Origin: an uncultured Oscillospiraceae bacterium
GTDB taxonomy: Bacteria; Bacillota; Clostridia; Oscillospirales; Acutalibacteraceae
Reading direction: 5' to 3'
NCBI GenBank assembly: GCA_900544375.1
Contig: UQUZ01000039.1
Coordinates: forward strand, 1 to 23,938
DNA: 23,938 nucleotides
Part shown: in pieces, positions 1 through 8,074 of the stretch
Layout of the letters: each line of letters starts with the position of its first letter
How positions within the stretch are numbered: the first letter of the stretch is position 1
The notes under the pieces: generated by a model
What the model was told of the DNA's origin: nothing
What the model saw: the letters and a program-made list of their open reading frames with translations, nothing else
The model's database searches: none
Translations under genes and position numbers: made by a program

Positions 1-275
<275 letters not shown>

Positions 276-388
276 ATGCGAATGGTTCAAGGGTAAATGT
301 GTGTTTAACACGCGATGGTTTTTTCGGTTGCCTCTCTTCTCCTTTGTTCAGTTTTCAGGGCGCAAAAATTTTATTATAACACATTTAT

Positions 389-422
389 GCCGTTCGGATT
401 TTTATTCGAACGGCTGTTTTTT
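389..422 (+). terminator. Rho-independent terminator of the rRNA operon
   Basis: A perfect 8-bp stem GCCGTTCG (389-396) / CGAACGGC (407-414) with a 10-nt loop is followed by TG and six T residues. It sits about 110 nt after the 23S 3' end and before the convergent acetyltransferase gene, so it most likely ends the rRNA operon. The - strand side lacks a clear T run, so it is probably one-directional. The stretch 276-388 holds no recognisable gene. Confidence 0.85.
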
Positions 423-451
423 ATGATTAGGCATTTATCATTTGCTGTGCT

Positions 452-955
452 CTATTTTCTAGAGTTAATAGGAAAGATTTGCTTACTGAAATATAAAACC
501 AATTCGCCATCCTTCATCTCTGCAAATAAAAACTTTGTAAATCCTAAGTGTAAGTAGATGGCAAGCGTTCGGGTTTCCTTTGCCTCAACGCCTATTGTCA
601 GCCTTGATAGATGATTCCGTATTGCAAACTGCTCCATTTCCTGCATTAATTTAGAAATATGGCCTTGTCCTTCATATCTCTTTTGAATTCGCAAAGCATT
701 GATGTTTGCAATTTTTTCCCCATCACATAATACTTTTCTGCCTGCAATTGCACTGCACGCAGGTGATAATAGTAATGTGCCCTCCCCGATTGCAACATCA
801 TTATGCAGGATTAGAAAAGTTGCCGCTTTTCCTGACCGGTTATTTTCGATAAACTCTTTTTTCCAATCAATCCAGCGTTTATCGTTCCCGTTCTCTGCAA
901 TGTTTCGATTCCAGAGGGATTCTAGCTCCGATTCGGTTGCCCGCTGATACAACAT
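452..955 (-). CDS. GNAT family N-acetyltransferase
   Basis: A 167-residue cytoplasmic protein with the Gcn5-related acetyltransferase fold, which moves an acetyl group from acetyl-CoA to an amine; the substrate cannot be told. The acetyl-CoA loop is seen as RYEGQGHISKLM at about residues 93-104 (the R/Q-x-x-G-x-G/A motif), preceded by beta strand 4 (IANINALRI). The C-terminal motif B is AIYLHLGF at 132-139. The ATG at 955 is chosen because AAAGGGGA stands about 8 nt upstream and the GNAT homology begins here; the reading frame upstream of it has no GNAT-like sequence. The gene is visibly richer in A+T than the phosphate genes to its right. It is convergent with the rRNA operon and appears monocistronic. 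Confidence 0.85.
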   Translation of the reverse strand: MLYQRATESELESLWNRNIAENGNDKRWIDWKKEFIENNRSGKAATFLILHNDVAIGEGTLLLSPACSAIAGRKVLCDGEKIANINALRIQKRYEGQGHISKLMQEMEQFAIRNHLSRLTIGVEAKETRTLAIYLHLGFTKFLFAEMKDGELVLYFSKQIFPINSRK

Positions 956-1006
956 AAGGAATCCCCTTTCAAGCGCTTGTGTTTTTGTTGGTTTAACGAA
1001 TTTAAT

Positions 1007-1033
1007 ATTATAACAAATTGGGGAAAAGCGCAA
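1007..1033 (-). promoter_or_regulatory. Probable promoter of the GNAT gene
   Basis: On the - strand a perfect -10 hexamer TATAAT (1012-1007) lies about 50 nt upstream of the GNAT start. The best -35 candidate is TTGCGC (1033-1028) with a short 15-nt spacer, so the -35 assignment is weak. The region 956-1302 is A+T-rich and otherwise holds the divergent promoter at 1157-1184 and one doubtful short ORF. Confidence 0.45.
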
Positions 1034-1156
1034 GCGCCCAATGAACGGAACGATATTTTTACGCCATCCTACCAGCACGTTATAAGATTTTGGATAAATT
1101 TTTGTATCGGTATAGGCAATAACCTTAATGGCAGATCTAAAAATAATCAACAAATA

Positions 1157-1184
1157 TTGACAAATAAAATGGATTATCTATAAT
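1157..1184 (+). promoter_or_regulatory. Strong sigma-A type promoter
   Basis: A perfect -35 TTGACA (1157-1162) and a perfect -10 TATAAT (1179-1184) are separated by 16 nt. It points towards the short ORF at 1201 and the small membrane protein at 1303. The spacer is one base shorter than the optimum. Confidence 0.8.
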
Positions 1185-1200
1185 GAAGGAAGGGATTATT

Positions 1201-1257
1201 GTGAATCCTTTTTTGGTCTTGATGATAACAGGCTTTACCGGGCATACGATCAATTGA
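1201..1257 (+). CDS. Possible 18-residue hydrophobic leader-type ORF
   Basis: GTG-initiated frame reading (M)NPFLVLMITGFTGHTIN then TGA. A purine-rich AAGGAAGGGA stretch (about 1186-1195) stands about 5 nt upstream, and the strong promoter at 1157-1184 lies just before it. It ends 45 nt before the next start codon. The product would be a short hydrophobic peptide. It could be a leader or regulatory peptide, the remnant of a broken membrane-protein gene, or chance. No family is recognised, so this is a weak call resting only on the signal spacing. Confidence 0.25.
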   Translation: MNPFLVLMITGFTGHTIN

Positions 1258-1302
1258 CAGAAGAACATAATTGGAGAATTAAATAATTTTTTGGAGGCGC
1301 GT

Positions 1303-1488
1303 ATGAGTTTTTGGTCAGTAGCCCAAAATATTCTGATTCTATCCGCACTTCTCATTGGCGGATTAGCGTGCGGATTTGAAGCGATTTATGAAATTAAACA
1401 GGGCGGCAAGTGGCGCATCTGGAAGAATATATCGATTGGCTTACTCACGGTTTATGCCGCGTTGGTCGTCATGCTGACGATGCATTGA
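1303..1488 (+). CDS. Small two-helix membrane protein, unknown function
   Basis: A 61-residue protein with two predicted membrane segments, about residues 8-26 and 42-59, joined by a short charged loop (EIKQGGKWRIWKN) that probably faces the cytoplasm by the positive-inside rule. The ATG at 1303 is chosen because GGAGG (1293-1297) is 5 nt upstream; a TTG at 1291 would overlap that ribosome binding site. It is probably transcribed from the promoter at 1157-1184 and ends at the terminator at 1523-1573. No family was recognised. Small two-helix proteins of this kind are often conserved among Firmicutes but uncharacterised. Confidence 0.65.
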   Translation: MSFWSVAQNILILSALLIGGLACGFEAIYEIKQGGKWRIWKNISIGLLTVYAALVVMLTMH

Positions 1489-1522
1489 ATCGCTATCTTA
1501 TAAAAAGCTTTGTGTTACAGAA

Positions 1523-1573
1523 AACCCGGCAGGCCGGATGCATCGTTGCATTCTGCGCCTGCCGGGTTCTTTT
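1523..1573. terminator. Bidirectional Rho-independent terminator
   Basis: A perfect 12-bp stem AACCCGGCAGGC (1523-1534) / GCCTGCCGGGTT (1557-1568) with a 22-nt loop. The + strand continues into TCTTTT, and the - strand continues into TTCTG after AACCCGG...GGGTTTT. It lies between the convergent small membrane protein gene and phoR, and so can end both transcripts. Confidence 0.85.
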
Positions 1574-1583
1574 ATGGAGCCAA

Positions 1584-3308
1584 TTACAGTTCATGCGCCA
1601 ACGGAAACCGTACCTGGAACACCGTGCCCTTCTCCACCACGCTATCCACGCTGATGTCGCCGCCGTAGAGCTGCACGATATGCTTGACAATCGAGAGGCC
1701 GAGCCCGGTGCCGCCCAATTCCCTGGAACGGCCCTTATCCACGCGATAGAACCGCTCGAAGATACGCGGCAGGCTTTCCTGTGGGATGCCGAGGCCTGTA
1801 TCCTCCACCTTAATGACCGCCATGCCGCGCGCAGCCTGCGTGGAGACGGTAACGCTTCCGCCCGGGCGATTATATTTGACGGCATTTTGGATGAGGTTTG
1901 TAAAGAGCTGAACGATCCGATCTGGGTCTGCTCGAATGGTGAGCTCTGGCGTGAGCTCAGAGGAAAAGGCGATTTGCCGCTCCTGCGCCATGGGGGAAAG
2001 GTGCTCGAGCGCCTCCTGTGCGATCTCTGATACATCTGTACATTGGGTTTCCGGCGCTTTTTGCAAATTGTTTTCGATCCGGGAAAGCTCTAAAAGATCA
2101 TCGATTAGACGCTGCAAGCGATCCGCCTCAATGCCGATAATTTCATAGAATTTCGCCCGCGTCTGCGCATCCCTCTTTTCATCCTGAAGAAGCTCTACAT
2201 AACCACGGATGGAGGTTAACGGCGTCTTCAGCTCGTGCGTGACATTGGCGACGAATTCCCGGCGCATCTCTTCCAACTGATGGAGCTTGGTCACATCCCG
2301 CACCACAGCGAGCGCGCTTTTCGGCGCATAACTAAGCTTGGCGGCATAGAGTTGGAGCACGCAAGGGGCAGGGGCAGAGAACGTAATCTCTTTGGAGAGA
2401 TCGTGGCCTGTTTCAATCGCTTCATCCATTGCCTGCTGGAGATAACGGTAATTTGTGCCGCATTCGGAAAGGGAAGTTGCACCTTCCGGGGCGGGGCCGA
2501 GCAGATTTCCCGCCCGGCTGGTCAGCAAAATGAGCTGATTATTTTCAATGGAAACAACGCCTTCATCCAGGCCCTGCAAAATGGCACGCAGCCGTTCGTT
2601 GCTTAAACGCAATTCGTCGCTCGTGTCGCTTAGCTCCTGTGTAACGGAGTTGAGCGCAGTGCTCAATTCGCTTAACTCGCCTTTTGGCTGTGCACGCTGG
2701 GAAAGATCCCCTGCGGCGATCCGGTTTGCAATGGTGGTTAAATCAGATACAGGCTTGACAGAACGCGCCGCCCAGATGCGGGAGAGGAGGAATGCAATGA
2801 CAATCCCCGCCACAAGGCCAATGCAGGCATACAAACCCAGCAGCAGTGCAGAGTGCCAAACGCTCGCCAGCGGCATGGCCGCCCGGTAAACGATGCCGTT
2901 GGAGGCATAAGCCGCATAGGAATAGAGAATGGAGGTGGATTCGCTTTTGCGCGTGTGAAATCCCCACCCCTCAGAACGCGCCTTCTGCACCTCGGGGCGG
3001 TCTGAATGGATTTGGCCGAGTGTCGAATCCGGCCCGCTGTCCGCAACTACACGGCCATCCGGGCCGAGGATCGTAATGCGGATGTCCAGTCCGCTGCCGG
3101 AGAGAGCACCGGCGCAGCGATCTGAAAAGTCATCGGGGTTTTCCAGCAGGGATTCGCCCTGCGCGCTGAGGATCAGCAGGATGCTTTTCAGCTGTGTTTG
3201 CGTTTGGTGCAGGTTATACCGCTGAACAAGGGGCATAGAAAGCAGAAAAGCCGCGATCAGGCTGACCACGGCAGACACGGTAAATAGGCGGATCAGATGC
3301 TTTTTCAT
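1584..3308 (-). CDS. phoR: Phosphate-regulon type sensor histidine kinase PhoR
   Basis: A 574-residue membrane histidine kinase that autophosphorylates and passes the phosphate to the adjacent PhoB. Membrane segments lie at about 8-28 and 152-176, enclosing an extracytoplasmic sensor domain of about 120 residues. HAMP follows at about 177-235 and a PAS-like region at about 240-340. The HisKA motif FVANVTHELKTPLTSIRGY places the phosphoacceptor at His358. The ATPase domain shows the N box NLIQNAVKYN (471-480), G1 DTGLGIP (503-509) and G2 GGTGLGLSI (532-540). The TM-sensor-TM-HAMP-PAS plan matches Gram-positive PhoR/WalK-type kinases; the pst/phoU context favours PhoR. The ATG has GGAGG 6 nt upstream. 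It starts 20 nt after phoB and is the last gene of the block. Confidence 0.92.
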   Translation of the reverse strand: MKKHLIRLFTVSAVVSLIAAFLLSMPLVQRYNLHQTQTQLKSILLILSAQGESLLENPDDFSDRCAGALSGSGLDIRITILGPDGRVVADSGPDSTLGQIHSDRPEVQKARSEGWGFHTRKSESTSILYSYAAYASNGIVYRAAMPLASVWHSALLLGLYACIGLVAGIVIAFLLSRIWAARSVKPVSDLTTIANRIAAGDLSQRAQPKGELSELSTALNSVTQELSDTSDELRLSNERLRAILQGLDEGVVSIENNQLILLTSRAGNLLGPAPEGATSLSECGTNYRYLQQAMDEAIETGHDLSKEITFSAPAPCVLQLYAAKLSYAPKSALAVVRDVTKLHQLEEMRREFVANVTHELKTPLTSIRGYVELLQDEKRDAQTRAKFYEIIGIEADRLQRLIDDLLELSRIENNLQKAPETQCTDVSEIAQEALEHLSPMAQERQIAFSSELTPELTIRADPDRIVQLFTNLIQNAVKYNRPGGSVTVSTQAARGMAVIKVEDTGLGIPQESLPRIFERFYRVDKGRSRELGGTGLGLSIVKHIVQLYGGDISVDSVVEKGTVFQVRFPLAHEL

Positions 3309-3328
3309 GGCGTTCCTCCAAGAAGCGG

Positions 3329-4024
3329 TCAGCGATTATCCTCTGCGAAACAATAGCCCACACCGCGCACGGTTAGGATATATTGAGGATGATCCGGTTC
3401 ATCCTCAATTTTTTGGCGCAGGTAGCGGATGTGGACGTCTACTGTGCGGGTATCGCCGAAAAATTCTGTTTTCCAAACGCGCTCCAGCAGCATTTCACGC
3501 GTGAGCACGCGGCCGGGTTTTTTCATCAGCTCATAGAGCAGATCAAATTCCCGCAGGGAAAGGGCGACTGGCGTTCCACTTTTGGTGAGCTGATGGCGGG
3601 CAAGATCAATGGTGAAAACGCCCCGCGTCATGCTTTCTTCCGGACCGCGCAGGTATTCCACGCGCCGTAGGAGCGCCTTGACGCGCGCGGCAAGCTCTTT
3701 TACGCTGAAGGGTTTTGTTAGATAGTCGTCCGCACCGAATTCCAGGCCGAATACGCGGTCGCCCTCGTCGCTGCGGGCGGTAAGCAGCAGGATGGGCAGA
3801 TGCCGCTGCGCCGGATTCTCCCGAATGCTATGGCAAACGCTCAATCCGTCCGGCGGTGGCATCATCCAATCAAGCACTAGCGCATCCGGCATTCGTTGCT
3901 GCATGGCATATAGCACTTCGCTGCCGGAAGCAAATTCCTGTGTTTCAAAGCCCGCATCCTGAAGCCCAAAGGCGGCAAGCTGGCGGATATTAACTTCATC
4001 ATCTACGATATAAACCAATGGCAT
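3329..4024 (-). CDS. phoB: Phosphate-regulon type response regulator PhoB/PhoP (OmpR family)
   Basis: A 231-residue DNA-binding response regulator, partner of the downstream kinase. The receiver domain (about 1-120) has the acidic pocket DDE at 8-10, phosphoacceptor Asp52 in LVLDWMMP, Thr82 and Lys104 in KPF. The OmpR-type winged helix (about 135-228) has the TREMLLERVW and TRTVDVHIRYLRQKI signatures. The ATG at 4024 is preferred over an upstream in-frame TTG at 4042 because GAGGG stands about 7 nt upstream and receiver domains normally begin here. It is likely to bind the repeat in front of pstS (inference). Without the context it could be another OmpR-family regulator such as WalR, but pst and phoU nearby make the phosphate role likely. 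Confidence 0.92.
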   Translation of the reverse strand: MPLVYIVDDEVNIRQLAAFGLQDAGFETQEFASGSEVLYAMQQRMPDALVLDWMMPPPDGLSVCHSIRENPAQRHLPILLLTARSDEGDRVFGLEFGADDYLTKPFSVKELAARVKALLRRVEYLRGPEESMTRGVFTIDLARHQLTKSGTPVALSLREFDLLYELMKKPGRVLTREMLLERVWKTEFFGDTRTVDVHIRYLRQKIEDEPDHPQYILTVRGVGYCFAEDNR

Positions 4025-4070
4025 AAAGATACCCTCTTTCAAGTTGGGGTGACTAAAAAGCGGGGATGCA

Positions 4071-4099
4071 ATTTGAATGCGTCAGGGGATTTGTGTCAA
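4071..4099 (-). promoter_or_regulatory. Probable promoter of phoBR
   Basis: On the - strand a perfect -35 TTGACA (4099-4094) overlaps the stop codon of the GH95 gene. Seventeen nt further on is a -10 candidate TCAAAT (4076-4071), which matches four of six consensus bases. This would let phoBR be expressed apart from the fucosidase gene upstream. Confidence 0.5.
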
Positions 4100-6408
4100 G
4101 CCTGAGCAGTGGAGCGAGGGGCTATTGCCCAGCCGCTTTTTACGGAATATACAAGGCGATCGCCTTGCTGTAGATTGAATTCGGAAGCCTTCTGCCCCGG
4201 AATACGGATTTGGCAAAAGCCGCCCGCACGGGAGAGCACTTGGGCATGCATCAACTTGCCCTGCGCCCATTGCGCATCCACAACAAAATTTCCCCTCGCC
4301 ACAAGCCCTTGAAACGAGCCGTCCGGCCATGCCTCTGGCAGAGCAGGCAGAAGATCAATGACGCCTGCATGGCTTTGCAGGAGCATTTCGGCCACACCTG
4401 CCGTGCCGCCGAAGTTGCCGTCGATTTGGAAGGGGGGATGTGTATCCCACAGATTCGGCAGCGTGCCGAAGCGCAATAGATCGCCGTATAGTTTATGTGC
4501 ACGGTTGCCCTCCCCTGTGCGGGCCCAGAGGTTAATGCGGTGTGCCATCGCCCATCCGGTGGATTTATCGCCGCGGCGGTTGAGCGTGACCTTTGCAGCC
4601 GCCATCCACTCCGGCGTTTCTCTTGTGATGCAAGAGCCGGGATATAGGCCGACCAAATGCGAGATGTGGCGGTGATGTGATTCACCAATCTCGCCGTATT
4701 TTCGTTCTTCACGGAATTCTTTCACCTGGCCGGAGGAACCGATTTGGACGGGGTCAAGCCTTGGAAGCTGCTCGCGGAGGGTTTGAATCAAAGGGGGGGT
4801 CAGCCCCAGCTCGCATGCTGCCGCAATGGTGTTTTTATGGTTTTCCCAAACCATTTGTTGATCGAAGGCGCAGCCAACGGTTCGATAATAATCGTTATTT
4901 TTTCGCTGCTCCGGCGAGGCGGAGGCAGCCACAAGCAGATGGCCGTTTTGCTCTTCTAGTGTTTTGGAAAGAAAGCTTGCCATGCCATATAAAATGGGAT
5001 AGACCTGCTCCAACACACGGCGGTCCATCGTGAACGCATAAGCGTCCCAGAGGAGCATGGAGGTAAAGGCGCCTGTGCCCGGGCCGGAATGCTTGCTTGC
5101 GCCCTCAATTGTATAAAGCCATGCGCCCGTGCCGATCGTCCAACCGTTTTGACCGGGCGCCTCCAGGCGGCTTGGGTGTAGAAGCCCAATGTATTCATCT
5201 GCCTTGCGCTCCGCCAAGGGGAGATAAGCGCGGTTATACTCTGCATAGGCAGTGAACATCTCAGCTAAATTGGTGGAAAATGCGGGCCAGTAATTCATTT
5301 GCACGTTGATATTATGCCAGTAGCCACAGCTCCACGGTGGATTGTCGTGGCAATTCCACGTGCCTTGCAAATTGGCGGGAGGTGTTCCCGCGCGGGAAGA
5401 GGCGATCAGGAGATAGCGGCCATATTGAAAATAGAGCTCCTCTAAATAACGCGCCTGCACATCCTGTTTGGGGGGCAGGTGCAGGCGGCTGCGAAGCCAT
5501 TGTTCCTTGGCATAGCGCCGGTAACGCTGTAAAAGAAGATCCGTAGGAAGCTGCGATTCACCTCCGAAATCCACTGCCGCACGGTTAAAATATTGCGTAT
5601 AATCCGTAAGGTGGCGCCTGTATAGCGCATCATACGGCTTTTCGCAGGCGGCTTTCAAAATCGCTGTGATCTGCTCATGTGGGTGCGGATAAGGCGCGAG
5701 CTTTTTCGCCCGGTCTTCCTCTAGAAAGACACGGCTTTCCATCTGATAATTGGTGCCGAGCGCGATCAGGAGGAGGGCAGAATCGGCGCCCTCAACCCGG
5801 AGTAATGCCTGCTCTCCGTTCGCATCCGTCTGAACGGAGAGGGCTCCCCCCTGCGGAAGCACTCGAAATTGCCCTTCAAACAGAATATTGTAATAATGCA
5901 TCCTCCCGGAGAGAAGGAGCGTATCCCCATGCGCTGTGATTGATCCACTTTTGCCCGCCTGATCGCCTTCTTTCAGGCTATAATCCCGCACAAAGGGAAT
6001 TGTGGGGCGCAGGGTAAAGGAAAGGGCGGCGGGCTTGGAGGCGGTCAAGTAGACTACCATGACCCGATCTGGATAGCTGGTAAAATATGTGCGCTCGTAG
6101 TGAACGCCCGCGCAATCGTATTTTACATAGGCAAAGGCCTCGTTGAGAAGCAGGCCTCGCTCATAGTTTTCTACCGTTGTATGCCCAAAGTCCAGATACG
6201 TTTCGGAAAAGTTGTTGAGCCCACCGATGCCATAAGGATTGGATAGCGATTTTTCCGTTAGTTGGATGCGCTCCGTGTCGGTGCGTCCAAATACATTTGC
6301 GCCGAAATAGCCGTTTCCGAGTGGGAGAGACCATTTTTCCCAGGCTTCCGCTTCGCTCATTCGATCCGCAAGGGCAGGGGATTGGTACCATAAGCGATAG
6401 GGCTTCAC
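4096..6408 (-). CDS. Glycoside hydrolase family 95, alpha-L-fucosidase-like
   Basis: A 770-residue protein with the GH95 plan: an N-terminal beta domain beginning LWYQSPA...SLPLGNGYFGANVFGR (residues 6-42), then an (alpha/alpha)6 barrel and a small C-terminal beta domain. Family hallmarks are HNINVQMNYWPA (365-376), whose two Asn residues (366, 368) match the pair that positions the water in GH95 enzymes, SASPEQ with Glu500, and FQIDGNFGGTAG with Asp663. GH95 members are inverting exo-enzymes, mostly alpha-1,2-L-fucosidases, some acting on alpha-L-galactosides. No signal peptide is seen, so it probably works in the cytoplasm on imported oligosaccharides. Start is GTG at 6408, with GAGGTGG just upstream. 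It sits between phoU and phoBR, which is unexpected. The fucosidase specificity is inferred. Confidence 0.88.
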   Translation of the reverse strand: MKPYRLWYQSPALADRMSEAEAWEKWSLPLGNGYFGANVFGRTDTERIQLTEKSLSNPYGIGGLNNFSETYLDFGHTTVENYERGLLLNEAFAYVKYDCAGVHYERTYFTSYPDRVMVVYLTASKPAALSFTLRPTIPFVRDYSLKEGDQAGKSGSITAHGDTLLLSGRMHYYNILFEGQFRVLPQGGALSVQTDANGEQALLRVEGADSALLLIALGTNYQMESRVFLEEDRAKKLAPYPHPHEQITAILKAACEKPYDALYRRHLTDYTQYFNRAAVDFGGESQLPTDLLLQRYRRYAKEQWLRSRLHLPPKQDVQARYLEELYFQYGRYLLIASSRAGTPPANLQGTWNCHDNPPWSCGYWHNINVQMNYWPAFSTNLAEMFTAYAEYNRAYLPLAERKADEYIGLLHPSRLEAPGQNGWTIGTGAWLYTIEGASKHSGPGTGAFTSMLLWDAYAFTMDRRVLEQVYPILYGMASFLSKTLEEQNGHLLVAASASPEQRKNNDYYRTVGCAFDQQMVWENHKNTIAAACELGLTPPLIQTLREQLPRLDPVQIGSSGQVKEFREERKYGEIGESHHRHISHLVGLYPGSCITRETPEWMAAAKVTLNRRGDKSTGWAMAHRINLWARTGEGNRAHKLYGDLLRFGTLPNLWDTHPPFQIDGNFGGTAGVAEMLLQSHAGVIDLLPALPEAWPDGSFQGLVARGNFVVDAQWAQGKLMHAQVLSRAGGFCQIRIPGQKASEFNLQQGDRLVYSVKSGWAIAPRSTAQA

Positions 6409-6432
6409 ACTGCCACCTCGTTTTCTGATTCA

Positions 6433-6460
6433 TAGATAATGCTCAACCATATTTTGTCAA
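6433..6460 (-). promoter_or_regulatory. Probable promoter of the GH95 gene
   Basis: On the - strand a perfect -35 TTGACA (6460-6455) and a -10 candidate TATCTA (6438-6433) are spaced by 16 nt, about 25 nt before the GTG start. It suggests that the GH95 gene can be transcribed independently of pst-phoU. Confidence 0.55.
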
Positions 6461-6484
6461 ACACGCACGGCTTTCAATGCTTCC

Positions 6485-6513
6485 AAGTTTCAAAGCTGCA
6501 CAGCTTGAAACTT
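6485..6513. repeat. Hairpin-forming inverted repeat after phoU
   Basis: AAGTTTCAAAGCTG (6485-6498) and CAGCTTGAAACTT (6501-6513) are complementary except for one bulged A, with a 2-nt gap. It lies about 60 nt after the phoU stop and 25 nt upstream of the GH95 -35 element. No T run follows on the - strand, so it is not a canonical terminator. It could be a transcript-processing hairpin or a regulator binding site for the GH95 promoter. Confidence 0.5.
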
Positions 6514-6575
6514 TACAACCTGTTTGAAGCTATTTTATCATAAACCGAGGGCAATGCAATGCGTTTTTTGCGGAT

Positions 6576-7256
6576 TTATTTTTCTGTGGGAGTTGCACCC
6601 TGGTTGAGATCCGGGTGCTCGCCTGTTTCAATGAAGATCGTCCATTCTGCAATATTGGTAGCGTGGTCGGCAATCCGTTCGATATATTTAGCAATAAACA
6701 TATAATCCGCTCCACGCGGTACCACCACGGGCTGCCCCTCAATAGCGGCGCAGATTTCGAGAATTGTGCGGGAAAAGAGTGCATCCACTTCATCGTCGCG
6801 GTCGCACACTTCATAGGAGAGCGCGATATCGTGCGATACAAAGGCGGAGAGGGCATCGTCAAACATGCTTCGTGCGCGTTCCAGCATTTCCCCCAGGTGC
6901 ACAGGCGGCCGCGCGCCTTCGCTTAGGGGAGCAAGCGCGCGCAGGATCTCGCAGGTATCGCAGCATTGATCGGAGATGCGCTCCATATCGGTCACAATCT
7001 TCAATGCGGCCGTGATTGTGCGCAGGTCGCGTGCCAATGGCTGTTGCAGAGCAATGATGTTAACGCAGCTGTCTTCAATCCGGCGCTCCATGGTGTTCAC
7101 GGTTTCTTCCCGCCGTGCGACTGCGGCGGCGGTTTCCGGATTTGGCTGGCGCAGCATCTGGAGTGTGTCAGCGATAATCGTATCAATGAGATGCCCCAGA
7201 TCAACAAGGCTGCCTTTAAGATCGCTCATTTCATGTTCAAACAGGTTCCTAGGCAT
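6576..7256 (-). CDS. phoU: Phosphate transport accessory protein PhoU
   Basis: A 226-residue all-helical cytoplasmic protein with two tandem PhoU domains. PhoU connects the Pst transporter to the PhoR kinase and dampens phosphate-starvation signalling when phosphate is plentiful. The repeated metal-binding motif E-R-x-x-D is visible in both halves: MERISDQ (Glu92, Asp96) and IERIADHATNIAEW (Glu193, Asp197). The ATG at 7256 is chosen because AAAGGAG lies 8 nt upstream; the in-frame TTG further up overlaps pstB. It begins 22 nt after the pstB stop, which is the usual order pstB-phoU, and is the last gene of the pst operon proper. Confidence 0.95.
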   Translation of the reverse strand: MPRNLFEHEMSDLKGSLVDLGHLIDTIIADTLQMLRQPNPETAAAVARREETVNTMERRIEDSCVNIIALQQPLARDLRTITAALKIVTDMERISDQCCDTCEILRALAPLSEGARPPVHLGEMLERARSMFDDALSAFVSHDIALSYEVCDRDDEVDALFSRTILEICAAIEGQPVVVPRGADYMFIAKYIERIADHATNIAEWTIFIETGEHPDLNQGATPTEK

Positions 7257-7278
7257 AATTTTAGCTCCTTTCTGAATG

Positions 7279-8037
7279 TTAGCCAAACCGCCCGGTGATA
7301 TAATCCTCCGTGCGCTTATCCTGCGGCATGCTGAACATTGCCGGCGTTGCGTCGTATTCCACGATTTCCCCCAACAGAAAAAAGGCGGTACGGTCGCTGA
7401 TGCGAGCGGCCTGCTGCATGTTGTGCGTGACGATAACGACGGTGTATTTCTTCTTTAGCTCCGCCATCAGATCTTCGATCTTGGTGGTGGAGATGGGGTC
7501 AAGGGCGCTGGTTGGCTCATCCATGAGCAAGATATCCGGCTCTACTGCCAGCGCGCGGGCAATGCAAAGGCGTTGATGTTGGCCACCGGAGAGGCCGAGC
7601 GCAGATTTTTTGAGCCGGTCTTTCACCTCGTCCCAGAGTGCAGCCTCCCGCAGGGAGCGCTCCACAATCTCGTCGAGCTCGTGCTTTTTTTTGACGCCGT
7701 GCACGCGCGGACCGTATGCAATATTATCATAGACGGACATAGGGAAGGGATTTGGCTTTTGAAAAACCATACCCGCCCGCCGGCGCAGGAGCGTCACGTC
7801 TGTCTGCGGGGCATAGATATCCTCTCCGTCAATGAAAACGCCGCCGGTAATTTTGCAGCCTTCAACAAGGTCGTTCATACGATTAAGCGTCTTCAGACAG
7901 GTGGATTTTCCGCATCCGGAAGGGCCGATGAAAGATGTGATTTCCTTTTCCGGGATTTCCATCGAAAGGCCCTTGAGCGCATGAAAATCTCCGTAATATA
8001 AGTGAAGGTCGCGCAGAGCGATTTTTGGGTTGCTCAT
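7279..8037 (-). CDS. pstB: Phosphate ABC transporter ATP-binding protein PstB
   Basis: A 252-residue ABC ATPase that powers phosphate import through PstC/PstA. It shows Walker A GPSGCGKST (38-46), Q-loop FQKPNPFPMSVYDN with Gln93 (the KPNPFPMS motif is characteristic of PstB), the ABC signature LSGGQHQRL (149-157), Walker B LLMDEP (170-175) and the switch His205 in THNMQQA. The protein ends with the PstB-typical TEDYITGRFG. The ATG at 8037 has AAAGGAG 10 nt upstream; the longer upstream frame overlaps pstA. It follows pstA by 37 nt and precedes phoU by 22 nt. Confidence 0.97.
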   Translation of the reverse strand: MSNPKIALRDLHLYYGDFHALKGLSMEIPEKEITSFIGPSGCGKSTCLKTLNRMNDLVEGCKITGGVFIDGEDIYAPQTDVTLLRRRAGMVFQKPNPFPMSVYDNIAYGPRVHGVKKKHELDEIVERSLREAALWDEVKDRLKKSALGLSGGQHQRLCIARALAVEPDILLMDEPTSALDPISTTKIEDLMAELKKKYTVVIVTHNMQQAARISDRTAFFLLGEIVEYDATPAMFSMPQDKRTEDYITGRFG

Positions 8038-8074
8038 TGTGTTTCTGCTCCTTTCAGAATCGGTTGCGGGCTTT

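Noticed and set aside
315..557. 80-codon + strand frame across the rRNA terminator
   Set aside because: It spans the rRNA terminator hairpin and overlaps the GNAT 3' end; no ribosome binding site or homology.
1410..2030. 206-codon + strand frame overlapping the small membrane protein and phoR
   Set aside because: It runs antisense through the conserved ATPase domain of phoR and across the bidirectional terminator; no family resemblance.
6485..6513. Terminator of the pst-phoU transcript
   Set aside because: The inverted repeat is good but is not followed by a T run on the - strand, so it was listed as a repeat rather than a terminator.
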